NCBI GenBank assembly: GCA_032988165.1
Contig: JANTQF010000295.1
Span: 1-44,642 of the forward strand
Direction of reading: 5' to 3'
From: Emmonsiellopsis sp. PD_33
Lineage: Eukaryota; Ascomycota; Eurotiomycetes; Onygenales; Ajellomycetaceae
Length of the DNA stretch: 44,642 nucleotides
Notes under the pieces: generated by a model
Databases searched by the model: none
Told to the model about the DNA's origin: nothing
What the model saw: only the letters and a program-made list of their open reading frames with translations
Made by a program: the position numbers and the translations under genes
Part shown: positions 1-10,288 of the stretch, piece after piece
How the letters are laid out: the number at the start of each line of letters is the position of its first letter
How positions within the stretch are numbered: position 1 is the stretch's first letter

Positions 1-1437
1 ATGTAACATATCTACAAGAACAAAAAAATACACACACAGAGCAATAATCGCACACACCCACTCTAACACACGACTACACCCACTCACACACATGGAGTAC
101 ATACATGAGATAGCAGGGGGGACATACCAGGGGAACATAGGGGCTACACAGCTAAGGACTAGGATCGGAGCGTAGGCCAGAGACGATCGGTTATTAGCTA
201 CTGGCTTGGTGGAGGTGGAGGCGATGAAGTATGATGGGGGGTACTTGGGAGTGACTTGGGGACAGCACATGGCCTGGGCAGGGCTAGGTACCTACTTAAG
301 GCGAGGTGGGGGTTGGGGTTGGTATGCAACATACATGATGTATGATAGATAGTATGTATGTAGGGGGGTTCTGTGGCGTCTTTGGGATGCAGGTTGGGAT
401 GTGTAGCTGCAGCAGTGGCCAGCGGGGTGGGGGGTGTCGGTTGTAGTTATGTGTAGGGGTGGAAAGGTAGGTAGGTATGTGGTGAGGCGGTTCTAGATAT
501 TTTTTTGTTTTTGCTTTGCTTTTAACGGTATGATATGGTGATAATTTGACGAGAAGGGCAGATCCGTTTAGATAATCAAACAGGGATTGGATTTAAAGCG
601 GGCTGCTGGATGTATACATATCTGAGGTACCCGGGGGTGATATTACGGGCCAGCTAAGAATCGGGATCATAGGAGATGCATGATATGCAGTGCTAGTTAA
701 GCTACAGCGCATGGAACACGCGTCCTCTCTTACTTTCCCGTGACATCCTAAAGGGTTCAAAGCTTCTGGTAAAATGTAGATACCTTCTACTATGGAGGAT
801 ATTGGGCTGTGGATCTACCTGCGCCGTTGGCTGGTGCTGTCAGTGGAATGATGATCACGGCAGCTGTCATATTAACTTACGAGTTGGTTTCGACTCTTAA
901 GTTATACATCTCCTCTGCTCTCTTCTCTAGCTCAGCTAAACTCTCGATAATGCTATTTTATTGTCTTTTCCCCTAAACTATTCAAGACAACCACTGCACC
1001 TATCTACATAGCTAACCTTGAAACCGGTAGTTACAACTTTATTAAAACCAACGCCCATCAAAAAAACTCTCTGTGGCCCGCCCGCCAACCGTTACCAAAA
1101 AATAAGCCAACTAGGAACCTCTGCCCTGTGCGTCATTATACTTCCTAGGAGATTTAATAAAACACGAACGACGATGACGAAAGCGTCAGGGGACCCTCAT
1201 TTCTAAATATGGGGGAAAGCAATAATATGACAGCTAGTAGCTACCCAATCGTACCTAGGTAACTCCCATAAATGCCCATTTTTTCTGCGCGATGATATCA
1301 GTGCAGCCCGCGCTAAAAGAGAACTTCAACCTTAAGTTGCCGGCGCCGTTTTGATGGCGCGGTGTCCACCCTGTTAGTTTAGCTGGGCCCTGTCTGTTCT
1401 GATAGAAGCCATGGATGATCATGCCATGCGCATCACC

Positions 1438-1495
1438 GGAACTGGAACCGGAACTGGAATCGGAATCGGAATCGGAATCGGAATCGGAATCGGAA
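1438..1495. repeat. Hexanucleotide microsatellite (GGAAYY)n
   Basis: About ten tandem six-base units start with GGAACT/GGAACC variants and then run as six nearly pure GGAATC copies. It lies about 180 bp left of the retrotransposon. No reading frame around it looks coding, so it is a simple non-coding repeat. Confidence 0.85.
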
Positions 1496-1673
1496 CCTAG
1501 TTACTGTTGTTAGATACAGATAGAGAATTCACAATCCCTTCACCAACCTCCATTCATTCCTTTTAAATCCTTACGTACCTAACTTCCATGGATTCCCGAA
1601 CATGCCCCAATGCGGGGACCCTCATCCATGCCCATGAAACGCATCATGAAAGAGAATGGGGCGGACTAGTGCG

Positions 1674-1678
1674 CAAAC
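1674..1678. repeat. Target-site duplication, left copy (CAAAC)
   Basis: These five bases directly precede the left LTR and recur exactly at 6901-6905 after the right LTR. A 5-bp duplication is the usual Ty1/copia integrase signature. Confidence 0.9.
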
Positions 1679-1790
1679 TGTGGGAAGGTTGAAGATCTCT
1701 CGTATTGCTATGCTAGCAAGGAATCTATCTACCATGTGATCACATAAGTGTGCTACACCCAATCAGGAGGCCGGAGGCATACAGCCAACA
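1679..1790 (-). repeat. Left LTR (3' LTR of the minus-strand element)
   Basis: This 112-bp repeat begins TGTGGGAAGG and ends CAGCCAACA. It aligns without gaps to 6789-6900. The two differ at eight dinucleotide positions, and each can be read as an ancestral CG that became CA or TG. This copy keeps CG at the first variable position (about 1701-1702), where the other has CA. It is short for an LTR, but TG/CA ends, flanking duplication and the adjoining polypurine tract all agree. Confidence 0.95.
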
Positions 1791-1799
1791 CCCCCCCTC
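1791..1799 (-). other. Polypurine tract of the copia element
   Basis: On the minus strand this reads GAGGGGGGG and lies directly against the 3' LTR, which begins TGTTGG on that strand. This is where plus-strand DNA synthesis would be primed. Confidence 0.7.
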
Positions 1800-2327
1800 A
1801 GGCAGAGCTACATATGTAGATCTCATGAAAAAACACTGAAAAACAACAAAACATCACCAGACAGTGGAAAAAACCTAGATACATGACCAGACTTGCTACT
1901 TTCCATCATTCCCCACCAGAGTCCCTAGCAAATTAATGAAATGTGTAAATGCAACTATACTTAGAGGCTTTATGAGGCTGTTCACAGCCATTTTAATCAT
2001 TGGAATGTATTCTAGCAAGATAATACCATTTTTCAACTGAGATTATGAATAGTGGAATTGCATGTCTATATGCTTGCTATGGGCTGTAATCATAGCAACT
2101 TGGGTGAGATCAATGGTGCCTTTATTATCCACACAGATCTGTATAGAAGATGTAGTTATGAATCTGAGTTCTTACATGAGATTTCAGATCCATATTGCCT
2201 TGCAAACTACTTCACTAAGTGCAACATATTTGACTTCATTTGAACTGAGAGATATGCAGGTCTGTTTGGTGAATCACCATGATATTAGAGATCCTGCAAG
2301 CTTGAAGATGTAGCTGGATGTAAATTT

Positions 2328-3700
2328 TCAATTGTCATTCAATGAACCTACCCAATTGGAATCTATATATTTAATGGGGAGGTAGGTATTATTTGGGAAC
2401 TTAGAGATTAGACTATTTTCAGCTACATAACATCTATAAAAGAGGCCTACATTTAGAGTTCCTTTTAAATATTGAATGACATGTAATAATACTTTCCATG
2501 ATTTTAGGGTTGGGTTGGAGCTGTACTGCCTGAGTAATGAGGCTGTATGCATAATATTGGGCTGAGTCTTGACTGCAAGATATTAAATACACTCTATACC
2601 CTGTTGATAATGCTGCTTTGTAAAGCCTGCTTTACTCTCAGAAATGGAGGAATTGTCAATGTGAAATACTTCCTTCATAGGTGTATGAACTGTAATGATG
2701 TTATCCATATAGAAATCCTCTACTAATTACTTAATGTAGTGTTGGTGAGTTAACTTAATCCTCTCAGATGAGTAGTCAACTTCTATGCCTAAATATTTTT
2801 ATGATTTATATAAATCCTTGACCTCTAACTTCTCACTGAGAGCTTTCACCAATCAATTAGCTTTCTCTGGAATCTCAGAGATTATATTTAAATCATTGAC
2901 ATAGATGGTTATATAGAGATGTGGTATTTCCTTATGATACTAGAGAGTAGAGTTATATGAGCTTGCAATGAATCCTAATTTAATGAGATAGGCTGTTAAA
3001 AAGTTGTATTAAATCTTTATGGCTGGATTCAGACTGTAAAGACTTTCTCTTACAGTGTAGATGAGTGTATTCAGAGTGCTATCTTTAAATCTAGTGAGTT
3101 GCCTCATATAGATTTTCTTACCCAGATAATCATATAGATAGGCTAGTATGATGTCTGCCTGCCACAATGTTCATCTGAGCTTTGTAGTGACTATAAATAA
3201 TATATAGTTTACAGTGTTAATTATAATAAGTGTGTAGGTTTCCTCTCTACTACCCTTCTTAAGCTAGTTACTGCAAATTACCTAATAAGATTTTTATAAG
3301 ATTCCATCTAAATCTACATTCAGATCTTGAGGTTGGTCTTTTTCAATGAATACTCAGCAGCTCAGGGCTACTGGTTCCCTGACTGATATGTCAGATCAGG
3401 GGATGAGATGTCATGTTTTTTGATGTTATAGGTTAGTGATTTCACACTGCATTGATTTTTGCCAGTACTCACCTACTCCCCCTGGCCTTGATATGGCATT
3501 CTTAAACAATTTGAGTAGACTGCCTGTATTAGGTGAGGAGACATAGGTTGCAAAAGACTTTATAAGTTATATTCATAAGTCATTTAGGCTACCTGCAGGG
3601 GCCTCTATGTTATCTTCCATATGAATTGATTTATCTGTTGGCCTAACAGAGGCCTCAGGGTTGAGTAAATCCTGCAGGAAGTGAACTTTATATTCAGAAT
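2328..3700 (-). pseudogene. Copia reverse transcriptase / RNase H remnant
   Basis: The minus strand at 2552-2328 reads into the end of reverse transcriptase and start of RNase H (motif VLLHVIQYLKGTLNVGLFY, close to the V-x-R-Y-L-K-G-T-x-x-x-G-L family pattern). The catalytic YxDD box is at 2711-2700 and reads Y-M-D-N, so the second catalytic Asp is Asn; both changes fit G-to-A. The RNase H start reads IDSNWVGSLNDN, where Asp is usual in place of the first Asn. Many stops interrupt the region. The enzyme cannot be functional. Confidence 0.85.
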
Positions 3701-3770
3701 CTTTAATGCCATTCTCACTGAATCTAATGTCTGATAAGGAGATTATCTTATCTTCTTCAGGGTTCTAGAG

Positions 3771-3971
3771 CTAAAAAATTGAGGTCCCAATGAATTCAAT
3801 TAATTTATATAGTCTCACATGAGGAGACAGTTTATCTGCTAACTTCTGTGAACCATGCAGGTGAGCATATATGGGCACTCTGATATGGTGAAAATGTTTC
3901 ACCTGGGATAATATATTAAATAGAGTGCATACTAGAATTATATGAGAGTTAGGGGTAACTAAATCTACCAT
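3771..3971 (-). pseudogene. Copia integrase C-terminal remnant
   Basis: The 66-codon fragment includes HLHGSQKLADKLSPHVRLYK, typical of the end of Ty1/copia integrase (G-x-K-L-x-x-R-x-x-x-x-x-x-x-G pattern). It stops at TAG, and a second TAG follows two codons later. Both would be Gln (CAG) after one C-to-T change each. Beyond the stops the same frame stays readable toward reverse transcriptase, so this is point mutation of a once continuous polyprotein. Confidence 0.75.
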
Positions 3972-4856
3972 CTGCAGCTAGAACTTTTCATTATATAGGA
4001 CTATAAATATCAGGATGTTGTTTGTAATATTTACAACTATATATAGAATATCTACCCAGAACTTCTTGGGTAATCTACTCTGGTTGAGAATTACTCTTAT
4101 ATGTCCTATCACTGTATAAATACTGTGCTCAGAGACTCCATCCTGATGTAGTAACTATAGTATAGTTAGTTCTCATTTAATCTCTCATTGGGTCATCAGA
4201 TTGGTTATTTTACTGGACTGAAAAACACTGTCTATATCTATATGTAGAAATGCAGGGGCTGTAAACCCCATATTCCACATGAATTTAAGTTAGTAGTCAA
4301 AAGTGTCAACTACCTCATTCTTCATCTTGAGAAAATATACTCATCTATAATGTGTCATGTCACACATCATGAGCATGTAATATTTTGTCCCCTGTCAGGA
4401 CTCTAGAGGATAATTAGATAAATCATCTAATATTTTACCTCCCCCTGTAAGATTGATGTGAATCTTCTTGATCAGACAAATCAATTAAGGTATAGGGATC
4501 TTAGAGAAATACTGAGTCATGCTGGCCTTGATGTAATCCTTATAATAAAACTTAGATTTCAGGCTGATTATCTTGATGCCTGCATGAGAATTCTTTGATA
4601 TCATAATAATGACATCTGCATGGATGTGCCTGAGGTCTCTATGTCATTCCATGAGTGTTTTGCCAATTAAAGGCAGCTTCAATGTTGGGGTTAGAGACAT
4701 AGTAGTAGTAGCTGCAGCTACAAGGCTGATTTTTCAGTCCAAATTAGGAGATCCATACTTATGTGATTTTATAATATAATTAACTACTCTACTAACATGG
4801 TTGATATTAATTTCAGACTCTCATTTAACAATTTTATATACATCATCTTTACTGGT

Positions 4857-5042
4857 TCATACAGTATTGAAAGTAACACTATTTGGGGCCCTGCAGATGA
4901 AATATAATGATGTAGAGTTAGATAGGGTGAATTTATAACTCTGATCTTCCAACTGTGTGTATGACAGTAAGTTGACTATTAAATCTGAGAGATAGTGAAT
5001 GTCATGTAGTAGAACATCATCACCCTCAACTTTAAAAATCAT
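4857..5042 (-). pseudogene. Copia protease / pre-integrase remnant
   Basis: A 61-codon minus-strand fragment carries the motif LLHDIHYLSDLIVNLLSYTQL. It matches the Ty1/copia segment between the aspartic protease and integrase (a ligand-like 'L-x-D-V-x-Y-x-P-x-L-x-x-N-L-L-S' pattern). It ends at a TGA that one C-to-T change in an Arg CGA codon would create, and a further TGA of the same kind follows about 16 codons on. It lies between Gag and integrase, as expected. Confidence 0.75.
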
Positions 5043-5369
5043 ATTATTAATTCCTTTTACCTTTACCTCATTACTTATTATAACATCAACACTGAGGTTA
5101 CCTTCATACAGCTAATAGCTGAGCATCAAATGATGTTTACTAATTATATTGAAGCTGGCATATATATCTAAATATCATGGTCTTAAGAAATTATCTGATA
5201 TAGTTAAAAAGGCTTCACCCTGAACCATCATAGTGTTTACAGAGAATTGATGTGATATAAGATCTTTACCACTCTTACTCTTCTTGGGATTACTAGATCC
5301 ATTACTCTTATTCTTATCTGAATTACCTGATTTATTTGAGTTATCTGAGTTCAGCTGTTTTAGCTATTA

Positions 5370-6686
5370 CTCAGGATGTAACTGCCAGCACTGATCATTC
5401 TTATGTCCAGGGATCTTACAATGACTACAGTATTTCCCCTTTGTGCCTTTTAAGCCAGTAGTGTTTGTGTTTGAATTTGAATTTAAATTTGATGAGATGT
5501 TTATAGAATTTATAATAGAATTCTTTAGAAAGAGATTAATTAATTTCTTATCACAATGATTTATTAATTGCTTCATAAGATTATTAATATTAATATTTGT
5601 GATCTATCTCTAGTCTATAGAAAAGAACTCATCAAGTTAAGTCTTTATAAACTACTTCTGGAAGTCTTTAAGTTCTAATAGGAACATGTCATGGTAAATG
5701 TCTTCTAATCTGACTGAGAGCTCTCTATGATAAGCAGTGAGATAGTGAAAATGCTACTGATAGAGCATATAATTAGTATTTTTAACTTAGAGAGTTATTA
5801 ATTTCTTAATAATGAGTATGTACTCCTCTACTAGAGAAATAGCATACTTCATGTTAATTTTCTCCTACAGAGCTGTGGTATTATCTGGTTTCAGAGTGCT
5901 GAGTATAGCCTGAACATTACCTTGTAAACTTATAAGAATTTGATGATATAATGCCTTTAATCATACAGACTATTTAGCCTATTTGTAAGTCTACTCAGAG
6001 AGACTCTCATTTTGATTTTTTAATAAAATGTTAATTATACTAATAACTTTGGTGTCTGCAAGAATCCTAATATACTAGAATTCATAGTTTGTGCCATTAA
6101 AAGTAATGATGTCTTTAGTCTTAATTGTCTGTTGAACTTCCTTCTAATACTCATGTAATTCCTCCCTGATAATATCATGTGAGATAGTAGGCTGCAGGGA
6201 GGTCACCTGTGTGGCTTTAGTAAAGGTGAAGAGGTAAGCTATTATCTCCATGAGAGCACCCTATATCATAGTGACTAAGGTGTTTAGGTCTACAGGCATG
6301 CTATATAACCTATTTAGTAGCTGCATGTAACCCATATCACTGTCTACAGTCCCTATAGGACTGGGGTAGGCAGGCCCTGAGGCCTGCACATTTGGGTATG
6401 CAGGCTCTGTAGCCTGGATGTTAGGCTCAGTGGCCCTATAACTTACTAGAGAGTGAGCTGAAATAATGTGATGAGCACCAGAGGCATCTACTAATTGAAG
6501 AGTATCAGGTATGTTGCCAGGCATCCTATACATTACTGGGGTAATTATAGTCTGAAAAGTCCACCAATAATGTGCCTGTAAGATGTCTGAAAAATCATTT
6601 GTGTGGTCCAAAAAAATTTTCACACCACAAGAAATTGTAAAATGAGTGCAAAAAATGCAAAAGATGTGCAAATTCTGGGTAATCAA
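5370..6686 (-). pseudogene. Copia Gag remnant with CCHC zinc knuckle
   Basis: Minus-strand fragments between 6686 and 5370 have Gag character. The clearest part is at 5388-5429: Cys-x2-Cys-x4-His-x4-Cys, the retroviral-type zinc knuckle that binds RNA in the capsid. The N-terminal fragment (6686-6261) has a repeated Pro/Ala/Thr motif around 6360-6430. Just after the knuckle the frame meets two consecutive stops (TAA TAG) where Gln codons would fit, then resumes with a Lys/Ser/Asn-rich stretch. That pattern suggests C-to-T change rather than a frameshift. Exact Gag limits cannot be set because of the stops. Confidence 0.8.
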
Positions 6687-6788
6687 ATATTACACTATAG
6701 ATCTGATGAGATATTTGAGTTGGGTGAACCTTCCAGTCTTAATTGCAGTGATTTTTAATAAAAAAAATGTACTATCTGGGCTATAACC

Positions 6789-6900
6789 TGTGGGAAGGTT
6801 GAAGATCTCTCATATTGCTATGCTAGTGAGGAATCTATCTACCATGCAATCATGTAAGTGCACTATGCCCAATTGGGAGGCCGGAGGCGTACAGCCAACA
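6789..6900 (-). repeat. Right LTR (5' LTR of the minus-strand element)
   Basis: Gapless 112-bp partner of 1679-1790. It would carry the element's promoter, reading leftward. It keeps CG at the last variable position (about 6889-6890), where the left LTR has CA. At six intermediate positions one LTR reads CA and the other TG. The CCGG near 6881-6884 is retained in both. Confidence 0.95.
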
Positions 6901-6905
6901 CAAAC
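6901..6905. repeat. Target-site duplication, right copy (CAAAC)
   Basis: Exact copy of 1674-1678 immediately after the right LTR. Its presence shows one insertion event without recombination between different elements. Confidence 0.9.
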
Positions 6906-8516
6906 TTAGAAAATTAGCGCGGCCAAAATGTCTAAAACAGCGCGGGGCGATGATGTCATGATGACGGATGTGGCCGCTTTGTCCCTGACACAGACACAGG
7001 CGGAAAATGGATGGGATCTGTTCCATGGATGGATTTTGCTTGGGAAGGGAGCTGCGTCATGCCACGGGTGGTTTCGCCAATGACGTTCGTGGTTTTCATC
7101 TTATTCGTTGTTTTGAATGGATGGAAGGGATGGGTTTGTGGAATTGGGGTTTAATGGTGTGGCGTGTGTGATGGATTGCTGGGTTTTGGTTTGACGGAGA
7201 ACGGAAATGGAAACGGAAAATAGGAGTTGTTGGAATGATGGGGTTCATTAGATGCAATTGGTGGATTCCACTAACTACTCTCCATGGCTGCTCTCCTGTG
7301 TATGAACGCATGCTTGCATGACGCGCTCACTGTGTGTATAGATAGAGCTCCCAGCTTGACGGGATGCTAGTATGGCGAAGTCTTCATTGCAGATTGAATG
7401 GAGAAGAGATATAGAATGTATGCAATACTATTGCATGTTAAGTACACTCGTGGGAGAAGCAAAAAGGGGTGAGTGATGGAAAGCCCCTTATCTATAACTA
7501 CATACCCCTCTCTTTTCGTGGCTGACAAAACTTTGTATGGTACGATTGATATAGACTCCAAAGCTTATCATTCCTATTTTTTACTCCGAATCTTAAAAAA
7601 ACTATAAATCCCTTTCTTGAAATTATATACTTAGCGTGTCCTTTGCGGATGTCCTTCAATACATGTGTTAGTATTGGGGGTGCGAGTAAAAGCGTCTATG
7701 GAATACTGATGATAGAAAGGAATATTTAAGTAGATATGAAAATAAAGGGCCTAGCCTGCATTGATTATCAAACTAGAAGACAATGAGACATCAAAATCAT
7801 TCCGCATCTGGGAGGAGCAATACATAGAGAGTAGAATGAGAAACCTAATAACATAGATAGATCAAGATTGCATAGGAGATTACGTAGCCCGCTGTGACGC
7901 GGAAGATGCAGCTGATAGGAGAGGAGTGTGTCTGGATAAGGGGGTTCCGCCCGCCCCGGCTTCCGCCCATGCCAAGCCTTTCCGGCCAGCGGATTCCGCT
8001 GAGAGGATCTCAGGGGCAGAGACAGTCCCTGTATAGAGCGTGCAGGAGGGTCAACGTGGGCGAGTTCGTGGATTCTGCTGGCTTCCAACCGCGTCTGTAC
8101 CTCCCCCCCTTTCCCCCTAAGCCCCTTTCCCCCCCGAGCAGCTCCCAGGCGATTGATTCACTGGCACTTCCCGATTGGGCCAGGGCAACAGCACAACACA
8201 CCAGCCGCGCCTGACAACGGCGCCTTGCCCGATCGGGCGGCTGACGAGGCCCCTTCCGCGCTCGCTGGTCTCGCTTAGGCCACACTGCGCTTTAAATTCT
8301 CCGTCTGCTCGCCTCCCTCCCTCTTCCTCTTTCATCTCCCGCTCCATCACCCATCACCTCCAGCCTCTCGTTTCCATCTCCATCATCTCTCGTTCATCGT
8401 CTCCTGCTCTGTCTCCATCTCACTCGTTCACATAGCCCCAGCTGCACAGCTTCTAGCCATCTCTCCCCCCAATCTCCTCCCAAATCGTGCTCAGATCAAT
8501 TCTCAGCTCCATCGCC
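6906..8516. other. Intergenic region and promoter/leader of the GPI protein gene
   Basis: No coding sequence was recognised between the copia element and the ATG at 8517. CpG reappears at once after 6905. From about 8100 the plus strand is very rich in C and T, typical of the leader of a well expressed filamentous-fungal gene. A perfect inverted repeat, CAGCGGA-T-TCCGCTG, lies at 7987-8001 and could bind a dimeric factor; this is unproven. Confidence 0.5.
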
Positions 8517-9410
8517 ATGTCTGTCAAATCTATCGTGTTTTTGGCCGTCATGGTCTTTGCCATCATGGCATCTGCAGCCCGTAAGTATCTCCATCATCCC
8601 TTTTGAGTTGGGAGCATGGAAACAACACGCGTTGTCATGGCTCCCGGGACATCCCATGCCAAAGACGACAGCTGAATATCGATTGCTGACCCCTGTGTGC
8701 TTCCCAGAGATCCCCCGTGCCGCACAGCTTGAAATCGGTAAGCAATAGCCAAGGGACTCTTTTCGTGGTGTGCTGGCCCCCTTCTTCTAACACCTGGCAG
8801 AGAACTTCAACACCACTCTGGTCAACCGTCCCTACTTTAACAAGCTCTTTGTTCGCGAAGGCAAGTGCATTTCCCCCTTTTCTCCTCGGAGCCAACAGCA
8901 GTCTTCCCCCTTCATCTCGCTATTTCCTTTGTGTCTGCAATCATCGTGATCTTGTGCTAACACGCTCCAGAAACCGTCACTGTCACTGAAACTGCCCAGA
9001 ACTGCGGAACCACCCCTGTTCCAGCCACCACCACTTCGTCCAGTTCTTCGTCCACGGAGAGCACCTCGACTGCCGAGACTTCATCGACCCCTAGCCCAAC
9101 TGCAGTGCCTTCTCTGGCTCCCCCAATTGGTACACAGACCTCAGCTCCTGTTACTTCTTCCTCGGTTCCTATGGATCCAGAAGTTACCACTGTGGTCCCA
9201 GTTACTTCGACTGTGACAACTGAGATTGAAATTACCACTGAGGACCCGACGAGCACGCCCAATCCAACCAGTGCTACCGCCTCGAGCGCAGTCCCCAGTG
9301 GCGTTGACCCAACCATTCCTACCCCCATCGACAATAGTGCCATCCAGAATGGTCTTGGAGGAGCACTTCTCGCTGGTGCAGTGGGCTTTGCTGCTCTTGT
9401 CGCCATGTAA
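8517..9410 (+). CDS. Small Ser/Thr-rich GPI-anchored cell-wall protein
   Basis: Exons 8517-8580, 8708-8737, 8801-8860 and 8971-9410 give 197 residues. Residues 1-21 form a signal peptide (MSVKSIVFLAVMVFAIMASA). The middle (about 65-150) is almost pure Thr/Ser/Pro/Val and would be heavily O-mannosylated. The end carries a GPI signal: a small-residue site near QNGLGG, then the hydrophobic tail ALLAGAVGFAALVAM. One N-glycosylation site (NTT) is near residue 36. The second exon is only 30 nt. Intron 3 begins GC (AAG|GCAAGT) and ends CAG. Reading through meets TGA, and the only phase-matching GT donor nearby (C|GTCCCT, about 8830) is weak, so a GC-AG intron is the best model. The protein likely sits in membrane or wall. 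No family name can be assigned. Confidence 0.85.
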
Positions 9411-10288
9411 ACGTGCTGCTATGATTCCGTATGGCATTCGATGTCCTTTTGTCGTCGTGTCCAGATACGGAGACCAACTGTTTGCATGATTAGCTATACA
9501 GACAATCAGTGCATGTATGTTATGACGTGAAATGTTTTCCTTTAAGGCGATGCATGCTGTTGAATCCAGGGGGAGGTGGTTGGAATGTAGTTTATTTGCC
9601 AGGTGTTGCATAACTAGGAGGTTTTAATGGGCTTGAGGGGAAGGAAGGTTCCCAGAAAAGATAACAAGTAGTATTCTCGTTTCATTTTAATACGATTGTG
9701 TTCCGGGATTCGATATTTGGAAATTACCTACTCTAGTATAGCATAGCATCTTAAGCCGGTGCAGGGTCCCACCCACCATCGCTTGTATCTCCTTTCTCAT
9801 AACTACCAACCATCCATGGTAACTAAATGACTACCAAGAGAAAGCAACGCCGGTTCGAGGGAGGGCGGAGGCCGGATAACACATATTTGACTACATGTCC
9901 ACTGTAATGGGTATAGGTAGTAGTATATAGAAAATAGATAGCGGTCCATTCATATCCCACAGTTTCTGTATGACGAGGATTCGAAAATGGGAGCACGGCT
10001 GGCCCAACAGGGCGGCCGCCGTGACCACCCCTGTCTCTCTGGATCTTGAAATGTTCACTAGAATATGTAGTGCGGGGTGGAATTTGGAGAGTGGGAAGGT
10101 CGAGGGTGGGCTGTAGCGGGACCGGATGCTGCTTTGGTTGATGGATATGCGGGTAGGTTGATATGGTACTGTGTGGTATGGAGGCCCCTCATTGAGCTTC
10201 CCCGCCAATCCCGCGTCTAGTATACTCGTAGCCCAGACACGGACATAGGCCAGGATTTGCTTCATCTCATCTCATCATCCTTGACACC
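9411..10288. other. Convergent intergenic region
   Basis: This lies between the stops of the GPI protein gene (plus) and VPS41 (minus) and should hold both 3' ends. Frames here have no recognisable domain, and no RNA gene was seen. Confidence 0.55.

Larger units (their letters stand above)
1..1678. other. Intergenic region, no gene recognised
   Basis: No open frame here has a recognisable domain or a credible splice structure. The only clear structure is the hexamer repeat at 1438-1495. GC- and CpG-containing sequence runs up to the edge of the retrotransposon, so this is normal host DNA that ends abruptly at the left LTR. Confidence 0.6.
1679..6900 (-). mobile_element. Complete but inactivated Ty1/copia LTR retrotransposon
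   Basis: The 5222-bp element is bounded by two 112-bp direct LTRs that start TG and end CA, inside a perfect 5-bp target duplication (CAAAC at 1674-1678 and 6901-6905). Fragments on the minus strand appear in Ty1/copia order: Gag with a CCHC zinc knuckle, protease/pre-integrase region, integrase C-terminus, reverse transcriptase, RNase H. The purine run GAGGGGGGG (complement of 1791-1799) abuts the downstream LTR and is a good polypurine tract. No confident primer-binding site was identified. Every domain is broken by stops, and the reverse-transcriptase box has lost an Asp. Reading the interior base by base I found no CpG at all, while host sequence on both sides has CpG. The copy is intact in structure but dead, and was mutated in place after insertion. 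Confidence 0.95.

Noticed and set aside
2052..2313. Plus-strand frames of 63 and 83 codons at the edge of the copia element
   Set aside because: The element reads on the minus strand; these frames are complements of RNase H sequence.
7768..8350. Several 80-106-codon frames on both strands in 7.8-8.4 kb
   Set aside because: They overlap each other on both strands in a CpG- and CT-rich promoter region; none has a domain.
8957..9611. 149- and 156-codon minus-strand frames at the GPI protein gene
   Set aside because: Mirror of the Thr/Ser codon-rich exon (ACT/ACC reads as Val/Gly-rich antisense); no splice or domain support.
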